Assembly (NCBI RefSeq): GCF_000014425.1
Contig: NC_008530.1
Coordinates: 496,001-560,000 of the forward strand
Reading direction: 5' to 3'
From: Lactobacillus gasseri ATCC 33323 = JCM 1131
GTDB lineage: Bacteria; Bacillota; Bacilli; Lactobacillales; Lactobacillaceae
DNA length: 64,000 bases
Of the stretch, positions 58,700 to 64,000 are shown in pieces; the first letter of the stretch is position 1; every line of letters begins with the position of its first letter. A program made the position numbers and the translations under genes. A model generated the notes under the pieces. It was not told the DNA's origin. It did not search any database and saw nothing but the letters and a program-made list of their open reading frames with translations.

Positions 58700-60461
58700 T
58701 ACTAAAAAAGCCTTGAGATACTTTGCTAAGTATCTGAAGAATTACTGGAAGGGAGTTACGATAGTTGTAGTTCTTTCCTTGGTTTCAACTTTAAGTCAGG
58801 TTTTAGGACCGCTTTTCCTGGGAAATGCCGTTCAAGAATTAACTAAGGCTGTAAGCAATGTAGCTAGACGTAGTCACGATTTAAGCAGTTTTTATCAGTC
58901 TCTTGGCTCAATGGTCAGTGTATATGCAGCAGGAATTATTGCTTCTTTCATTGCTTGGATGGTAATGTCTAAATTTACTGCGAATGCTACAAATGATATG
59001 AGAGAGAACTTATTTGCTAAGTTTCAGAGAATGTTAATTCGATATTTTGATACTCATCAAGATGGAAAGCTGTTATCTTTATTTAATTCAGATTTAGATA
59101 ATATTTTTAATGCCTTAAACAATGCAATTTTCGAAATTATTTCTCAAGGTGCATTATTAATCGGAACGATTATTATGATGTTCATTGTCAATCCGACAAT
59201 GGCTTGGTTTACAGTGGCAACAACCCCATTTATTTTGATAATTAGTTTAGTTATTATGAAAAAGGCACGGATTTACCTAGATAAACAGCAAGATAAAATC
59301 AGTGACCTTAACGGCTATGTTAATGAACAGATTAATGGTGAAAAAGTTATTATTACTAACGGTTTACAAGAAGAATCAGTTCAAAGTTTTAAAAAATACA
59401 ATAACGATGTCCGTAACGCTATGTTTAAGGGGCAGTTTTATTCCGGAATGCTTTTCCCCTTATTACAGGGAATTTCTTTACTAAACTTAGCTATTGTAAT
59501 TGGTGGAGGCGCATGGTTAATTGTTAGTGGCCAGGTAAGTAGGGCAGTTGGCTTAGGATTGATTGTGGCCTTTGTTGAATATTCTCAAACATATTTCCAA
59601 CCTCTAACTCAATTAACTTCTATTTATTCTATGACTCAGCTCGCCTTAACTGGTGCAAGAAGATTAGCTACTGTTGAAGAGCAAGATGAAGAAAATACTG
59701 TGCCAAATGGTAAAGTTTTACAGGGAATTAAAAAAGGCGTTAAGCTCGAAAATGTTCATTTTGGCTATAACGCTGATAAAGAAATTTTGCATGGTGTTTC
59801 AATTGACGTTGATAAAGGAAAATCTGTTGCTGTAGTTGGTCCAACTGGATCGGGGAAAACGACTATTATGAACTTGATTAATCGCTTTTACGATGTTAAT
59901 AGTGGAAAAGTAACCTTTGATGGCGTTGATGTGCGTGATATTACGCTTGAATCTTTAAGAAATAATGTAGGTATTGTTCTACAAGATTCAGTGCTGTTTA
60001 CTGGAACAGTTGAAGATAATATTAAGTATGGTAAGCCAACTGCTAGTCGAGAAGAAGTAATTGCAGCAGCAAAAGAAGCTAATATTCACGACTTTATCAT
60101 GACCCTGCCTGAAGGCTATGATACCCATGTTTCAGAAGAAAATTCGGTCTTTTCTACAGGTCAGAAACAATTAATTTCGATTGCTAGAACTATTTTGACT
60201 GATCCAGAATTTTTGATTTTGGATGAAGCGACTTCTAATGTTGATACAGTTACTGAAGCCAAGATTCAAAAGGCAATGGATGCCGTTATTGCGGGTAGAA
60301 CAAGCTTTGTTATTGCTCACCGTTTGAAGACAATTCTAAATTCAGATAAAATAGTAGTATTGAAAGACGGAAACGTCATTGAAGAAGGAAACCACGACGA
60401 GCTACTTAAGAAACGTGGATTTTACTACGGACTATATACTAATCAAATGGCATTTGAATAA
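58692..60461 (+). CDS. Heterodimeric ABC multidrug exporter, LmrD-like half
   Basis: 589 residues: membrane domain with a longer extracellular insertion after helix 1 (TKAVSNVARRSHDLSSFYQS), then a nucleotide-binding domain with Walker A GPTGSGKTTIMNLIN, altered signature FSTGQKQLISIART, canonical Walker B FLILDEATSNVD and switch His in VIAHRLKT. Its altered signature completes the degenerate site of the partner; its intact Walker B/His form the active site. ATG 58692 follows GAGAGG and overlaps the partner stop by 8 bases. Exports drugs or toxic lipids. Confidence 0.93.
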   Translation: MSNTKKALRYFAKYLKNYWKGVTIVVVLSLVSTLSQVLGPLFLGNAVQELTKAVSNVARRSHDLSSFYQSLGSMVSVYAAGIIASFIAWMVMSKFTANATNDMRENLFAKFQRMLIRYFDTHQDGKLLSLFNSDLDNIFNALNNAIFEIISQGALLIGTIIMMFIVNPTMAWFTVATTPFILIISLVIMKKARIYLDKQQDKISDLNGYVNEQINGEKVIITNGLQEESVQSFKKYNNDVRNAMFKGQFYSGMLFPLLQGISLLNLAIVIGGGAWLIVSGQVSRAVGLGLIVAFVEYSQTYFQPLTQLTSIYSMTQLALTGARRLATVEEQDEENTVPNGKVLQGIKKGVKLENVHFGYNADKEILHGVSIDVDKGKSVAVVGPTGSGKTTIMNLINRFYDVNSGKVTFDGVDVRDITLESLRNNVGIVLQDSVLFTGTVEDNIKYGKPTASREEVIAAAKEANIHDFIMTLPEGYDTHVSEENSVFSTGQKQLISIARTILTDPEFLILDEATSNVDTVTEAKIQKAMDAVIAGRTSFVIAHRLKTILNSDKIVVLKDGNVIEEGNHDELLKKRGFYYGLYTNQMAFE

Positions 60462-60462
60462 T

Positions 60463-60489
60463 TTAGAGGGATCTTTTCCCTCTAATTTT
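60463..60489 (+). terminator. Weak terminator after the ABC exporter
   Basis: TTAGAGGGA/TCCCTCTAA with a 5-base loop, followed by TTTTA. The T tract is short, so read-through into the binding-protein gene is possible. Confidence 0.6.
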
Positions 60490-60510
60490 AGTTAGGGGAA
60501 AATAAAAAAA

Positions 60511-61332
60511 GTGAAAAGAAAGCTACGAATTTTTTCTTTATTTACTGTCTTATTGAGCGTTTTTTTACTATCAGCATGTCGAAAAAATACACGTAATGTA
60601 TACCAAGAAGTTAAAAGAAGTAATGAAATTACCTGGGGCGTTAAAGCTGATACACGTTTATTCGGTTTAATGAGCATTAAAACTGGAAAGATTGAGGGTT
60701 TTGAAGTTGATTTAGCTAATGCCTTGACCAAAGAAATGCTTGGAAAAGATGCTAAAGCCAATTTTGTACAAACTACTGCCAAAACTAAGATTCCATTATT
60801 AAAGAATGGAAATATTGATGCAGTTTTAGCTGCAATGACAATTACACCGGAGCGTAAAAAGCAGATTGATTTTAGTGAACCATACTTTTATGCTGGTCAA
60901 TCTTTGTTAGTTAAGGAAGACTCAACAATTAAAAATGTTCAAGATCTAAATGGAAAAACAGCATTAGCTGTTAAAGGTACAACAGCTGTCGCTAATGTTA
61001 AAAAATTTGCTCCAAAAGCAAAAGTATTAGAATTTGACGATTATGGTCAAGCGTTCACTGCGCTAAAAGCAGGTCAGGGTCAAGCAATGACGACTGATAA
61101 TGGTTTACTTGCTGGGATTGCTACTGAAAATAAGGGCTATAAGCTTGTTGGTGGTACATATACAAATGAACCATATGGTATTGCGGTAAATAAGGGACAG
61201 AAGCAGATGAAGAATGCAATTAATCGTGCTCTCAATAAATTAAAAAAAGATGGGACGTATAATGCATTAGTAAAGAAGTGGTTTAGTGGTATTCCAGGCT
61301 TTAATATTAAAGAGGCTGAAGGTGAAAAATAA
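60511..61332 (+). CDS. Polar amino acid ABC transporter substrate-binding lipoprotein, copy 1
   Basis: 273 residues from GTG 60511, with lipobox LLSAC (Cys23) and an SBP_bac_3 domain: ITWGVKADTRLFGLM, IEGFEVDLANALTKEM (the G-F-D/E-V-D-L-A signature), VLAAMTITPERKKQIDFSEPYF and GKTALAVKGTTA. It captures an amino acid of the Asp/Glu/Gln/Asn group outside the cell. It is nearly the same as copy 2 (62533-63357), so a recent duplication; the T-box lies after this copy, so the two may be regulated differently. Confidence 0.92.
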   Translation: MKRKLRIFSLFTVLLSVFLLSACRKNTRNVYQEVKRSNEITWGVKADTRLFGLMSIKTGKIEGFEVDLANALTKEMLGKDAKANFVQTTAKTKIPLLKNGNIDAVLAAMTITPERKKQIDFSEPYFYAGQSLLVKEDSTIKNVQDLNGKTALAVKGTTAVANVKKFAPKAKVLEFDDYGQAFTALKAGQGQAMTTDNGLLAGIATENKGYKLVGGTYTNEPYGIAVNKGQKQMKNAINRALNKLKKDGTYNALVKKWFSGIPGFNIKEAEGEK

Positions 61333-61394
61333 ATTTTTTACTTGCCTTTTTTGGAAAAATATTATTAAATGTAATCAACATTTAAATTTAAAAA

Positions 61395-61665
61395 GCGATG
61401 AAAAGAAAAGTAAATAATTTATTTCTTTTAGTGAGTTAACGATAGTGGAAAAGTTAGCAGACCCTGGATTATTGAAAGACACTTTTACAATGCTGCTGGC
61501 TGAAATCTCAGTGAGAGTAAGTTGAGCCGTAAGCGGTACGTTATCTAGCCGCTGGAGCATGTTTGTGCTCTAGTCAAGTTGGTCTTTAAGTAGACAATTT
61601 AGGTGGTACCGCGGAAAAAAGCCTTTCGTCCTGAGAAATATAGGAGCGAAGGGCTTTTTTCTTTA
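61395..61665 (+). promoter_or_regulatory. T-box riboswitch, specifier GAC (tRNA-Asp)
   Basis: The T-box AGGTGGTACCGCGG (61601-61614) is followed by a terminator, AAAGCCTTTCG pairing with CGAAGGGCTTTTTT (61617-61661). In Stem I the left strand AATAATTT (61414-61421) pairs with GGATTATT (61466-61473); next on the 3' side is GAAAGACACTTTT, the standard specifier-loop pattern (as in GAAAGGCA of glyQS), giving codon GAC at 61478-61480. The apical AG-bulge/loop region AGTGAG...GATAGTGG is at 61430-61449. Uncharged tRNA-Asp should permit read-through into the ABC operon. Confidence 0.85.
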
Positions 61666-61781
61666 CTCCAAATTAGAAAAGGAGTTATGTCTGAGTAGGC
61701 AATAGGTAAGCTATATTAAAGTTAATTTTAATAATTTTAGAGTAGAATGGAAAAGTGAGTAAAAAAGAGAGGGGAAGCACA

Positions 61782-62531
61782 ATGGCTGCAATTATTGATT
61801 TTAAGCATGTAAATAAGTACTATGGTAAATTCCATGCTTTAAAGGATATAAATTTAAGTATTGAAGAGGGTCAAGTTGTTTCAATTATTGGACCATCTGG
61901 TTCTGGTAAAAGTACTTTGATTCGGACAATGAATGGGCTAGAGCGAATCAATTCTGGTACTTTGATGGTTACTGGCTATGATCTAGCAGATAAGCATACG
62001 GATTTAAACAAAATTCGTAAAAATGTGGGAATGGTTTTCCAGCATTTTAACTTGTATGACAACCATACTGTGCTTGAAAATATAACTTTAGCTCCTAAGA
62101 TTGTTTTGCACCGTCCAGAGAAAGAAAACCACGATATTGCAATGGATCTTTTGAAAAAAGTAGGTCTTGAAGAAAAGGCTAATATGTATCCAAGACAATT
62201 ATCTGGTGGACAAAAGCAACGTGTTGCAATTGCTCGTTCGTTAGCAATGAGACCAAAGGCTATTTTATTTGATGAACCAACTAGTGCGCTTGACCCAGAA
62301 ATGATTCAAGATGTTTTAGATGTTATGAAGTACGTAGCAGATCAAGGAATTACAATGGTTGTTGTAACTCATGAAATGGGCTTTGCTCGTGAGGTTGGAG
62401 ATAGACTTATTTTCTTTGATCAAGGAAGAATTTTAGAAGATGCTAAGCCAGAAGAGTTCTTCGAACATCCTAAGACTGAACGTGCGCGTCAATTTTTAAG
62501 TAAGGTTATTACTGAAAAGCTAGGTGGCTAA
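61782..62531 (+). CDS. Polar amino acid ABC transporter ATP-binding protein (GlnQ type)
   Basis: 249 residues from ATG 61782, behind GAGGGGA. Walker [17 protein letters not shown]-loop [16 protein letters not shown], signature [14 protein letters not shown], Walker [15 protein letters not shown] and switch His VVTHEMGFA, all canonical for the PAAT family. It energises uptake by the permease and binding protein encoded next. First gene after the aspartate T-box, so aspartate or a related amino acid is the likely substrate. Confidence 0.95.
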   Translation: MAAIIDFKHVNKYYGKFHALKDINLSIEEGQVVSIIGPSGSGKSTLIRTMNGLERINSGTLMVTGYDLADKHTDLNKIRKNVGMVFQHFNLYDNHTVLENITLAPKIVLHRPEKENHDIAMDLLKKVGLEEKANMYPRQLSGGQKQRVAIARSLAMRPKAILFDEPTSALDPEMIQDVLDVMKYVADQGITMVVVTHEMGFAREVGDRLIFFDQGRILEDAKPEEFFEHPKTERARQFLSKVITEKLGG

Positions 62532-62532
62532 A

Positions 62533-63357
62533 ATGAAAAAATCAATTAAGATTTTTATTTTACCTTTGGTATTAGTTTTACTGATTACTTTAACCGGATG
62601 TGCCAAAAAGCAAAAATCAAGTAATATTTATGAACAGGTTAAAGAAAGTAAAACCATTACTTGGGGCGTTAAGGCTGATACGCGATTATTTGGTTTAATG
62701 AGTATTAAAACTGGAAAAATCGAAGGCTTTGAAGTGGATTTAGCAAAAGCCTTAACTAAACAAATGTTAGGTAAAAATGCAAAAACTGAATTTGTGCAAA
62801 CTACGCCTAAGACGAGAATTCCGCTACTTAAGAATGGTAACATTGATGCAATTTTAGCAACAATGACGATTACACCTGATCGTAAAAAACAAGTAACTTT
62901 TAGTGAACCATACTTTACTGCAGGTCAATCTTTACTAGTTAAAGATAATTCAACTATTAAGAATGTTAAGGATCTTAATGGTAAAACTGCTTTAGCGGTA
63001 AAGGGAACAACAGCAGTTGATAATGTTAAAAAATTTGCACCTAAAGCAAAAGTTTTAGAGTATGACGATTATGGTCAAGCTTTTACTGCCTTAAAAGCGG
63101 GACAAGGTCAAGCAATGACTACTGATAACGGTTTACTTGCCGGAATTGCGAGTGAAAATAAAGGCTATAAATTAGTTGGTGGTACCTACACCAGTGAGCC
63201 TTACGGGATTGCTGTAGAAAAAGGACAAACCGATTTTGCTGACCGTATTAATAAGGCACTAAATGAATTAAAGAAAAACGGAACATATCATCGTTTGTTA
63301 GTTAAATGGTTCAATGGTATTCCAGGATTTAACATTAAGGAGGTTGAAAATTCGTGA
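62533..63357 (+). CDS. Polar amino acid ABC transporter substrate-binding lipoprotein, copy 2
   Basis: 274 residues from ATG 62533, which overlaps no gene but lies 2 bases after the ATPase stop; TAGGTGG gives the ribosome binding site. Lipobox LTGC (Cys23). SBP_bac_3 segments match copy 1 almost throughout (TWGVKADTRLFGLMSIKTGK, DDYGQAFTALKAGQG, GIPGFNIKE), diverging mainly in the signal peptide and a few surface positions. Directly under the T-box with ATPase and permease. Confidence 0.94.
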   Translation: MKKSIKIFILPLVLVLLITLTGCAKKQKSSNIYEQVKESKTITWGVKADTRLFGLMSIKTGKIEGFEVDLAKALTKQMLGKNAKTEFVQTTPKTRIPLLKNGNIDAILATMTITPDRKKQVTFSEPYFTAGQSLLVKDNSTIKNVKDLNGKTALAVKGTTAVDNVKKFAPKAKVLEYDDYGQAFTALKAGQGQAMTTDNGLLAGIASENKGYKLVGGTYTSEPYGIAVEKGQTDFADRINKALNELKKNGTYHRLLVKWFNGIPGFNIKEVENS

Positions 63358-63992
63358 TAGGGATTTTAACAAATCACTGGTCTGAATTCTTATCAGGCTT
63401 TTGGAACACAATCTTATGTAGTCTGATTGCCCTGTTCTTTAGTTTAATTCTTGGGGTAGGCTTTGCTTTATTAGAAGTTGCACCAAATAAGTTTGGTAGA
63501 GCAGTAGCACATGTCTATATTGAAATTTTTCGTAATATTCCTTTACTAGTTATTACAATGATTTTTTACCTTGTTGTACCGCAAATTTGGTTTAAGGTAT
63601 CTGGTTTTGCAGCTGGTACAATTGGATTAACCTTGTATACTTCAGCTTTTATTGCGGAAACTGTTAGGGCAGGAATCAACTCAGTTGGAGATGGGCAAAT
63701 GGAAGGAGCTCGTTCAAATGGGATGACTTATACGCAAGCAATGCGATATGTTATTTTGCCACAAGCTCTAAAGATTGTAATTCCTCCATTGGGCAATCAA
63801 TTTATTAACTTAATTAAAAACTCATCGGTATTAGCCTTTGTAGCCGGTTTTGACTTGATGTATCAAGCAGATGTCATAGCTTTTTCATCTTTTGAAACTA
63901 TTAATACCTATGTTGTTGTAGGTTTATTTTACTTAATTTTAACCTTGCCATTAAGTTATTACATGCGTCACTTAGAAAAGAAATTAGCCTAG
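63354..63992 (+). CDS. Polar amino acid ABC transporter permease (HisM/GlnP type)
   Basis: 212 residues with about five membrane segments. The EAA loop is EGARSNGMTYTQAMRYVILPQALKI (near 135, seen as EGARSNGMTYTQAM), with FRNIPLLVITMIFYL and PPLGNQFINLIKNSSVLAFV typical of the PAAT family. GTG 63354 overlaps the stop of the binding protein by 4 bases. The window ends 8 bases after its stop with GAAGGAGA, a ribosome binding site for another gene, probably the second permease. Confidence 0.95.
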   Translation: MIGILTNHWSEFLSGFWNTILCSLIALFFSLILGVGFALLEVAPNKFGRAVAHVYIEIFRNIPLLVITMIFYLVVPQIWFKVSGFAAGTIGLTLYTSAFIAETVRAGINSVGDGQMEGARSNGMTYTQAMRYVILPQALKIVIPPLGNQFINLIKNSSVLAFVAGFDLMYQADVIAFSSFETINTYVVVGLFYLILTLPLSYYMRHLEKKLA

Positions 63993-64000
63993 GAAGGAGA

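Noticed and set aside
61375..61560. Minus-strand frame across the T-box
   Set aside because: The region is a structured riboswitch; the frame is a by-product.

Overview
The window is a low-GC, densely coded Firmicutes chromosome segment. Its content points to Lactobacillus, most likely the L. gasseri/johnsonii group: class II fba, paired lac PTS operons, a helveticin J-like bacteriocin, oleate hydratase, a POT peptide transporter and T-box/PyrR/RAT leaders. The species call is inference. There are no rRNA or tRNA genes, insertion sequences, prophage or CRISPR arrays.

Layout. 1-6.1 kb: end of argS, fba, an orphan RelE-like protein, small enzymes, hpt, and a 35-residue peptide gene. 6.1-10.2 kb: free-Met sulfoxide reductase, helveticin J-like bacteriocin, tag, AEC carrier, CPBP protease. 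10.2-16.7 kb: glpF, two tandem DHA2 exporters each behind a terminator-like leader hairpin, TetR and divergent oleate hydratase. 16.7-22.3 kb: GNAT without a normal start codon, the remains of a lost AAA+ ATPase gene with its repeats, two HAD phosphatases, YagU, a frameshifted AraC gene, and a uracil permease under a PyrR attenuator.

22.5-32.7 kb is a lactose/galactose island: lacR-lacA-lacB-DUF4867, a galactitol-type PTS (IIA-IIB-IIC plus a small membrane protein), then cre, RAT antiterminator, lacT-lacF-lacE-lacG. Lactose enters as lactose-6-P, LacG splits it, and LacAB convert galactose-6-P to tagatose-6-P. lacC and lacD are not here. 32.7-33.9 kb: an intact AAA+ ATPase preceded by 10-bp repeats in a 29-bp period.

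34-45 kb: LysR, a flavinylated fumarate reductase-like protein, a DASS dicarboxylate carrier, glutaminase, a probable type I toxin-antitoxin locus, PAP2 phosphatase, a MarR/small protein/MFS operon with palindromic operators, a lipoprotein, and an M42 peptidase. 45-52.5 kb: a mannose-class PTS with GH13 and GH31 glycosidases and a LacI regulator, preceded by three LacI-type operators at exact 33-bp intervals plus a cre.

52.5-64 kb: peptide transporter dtpT whose mRNA begins with a hairpin that pairs with the ribosome binding site, an MFS gene broken at an A7 slippery heptamer, a DUF915 lipoprotein, a MarR-heterodimeric ABC exporter operon behind a 23-bp perfect inverted repeat, and a polar amino acid ABC transporter with duplicated binding proteins flanking a T-box whose specifier reads GAC (Asp).
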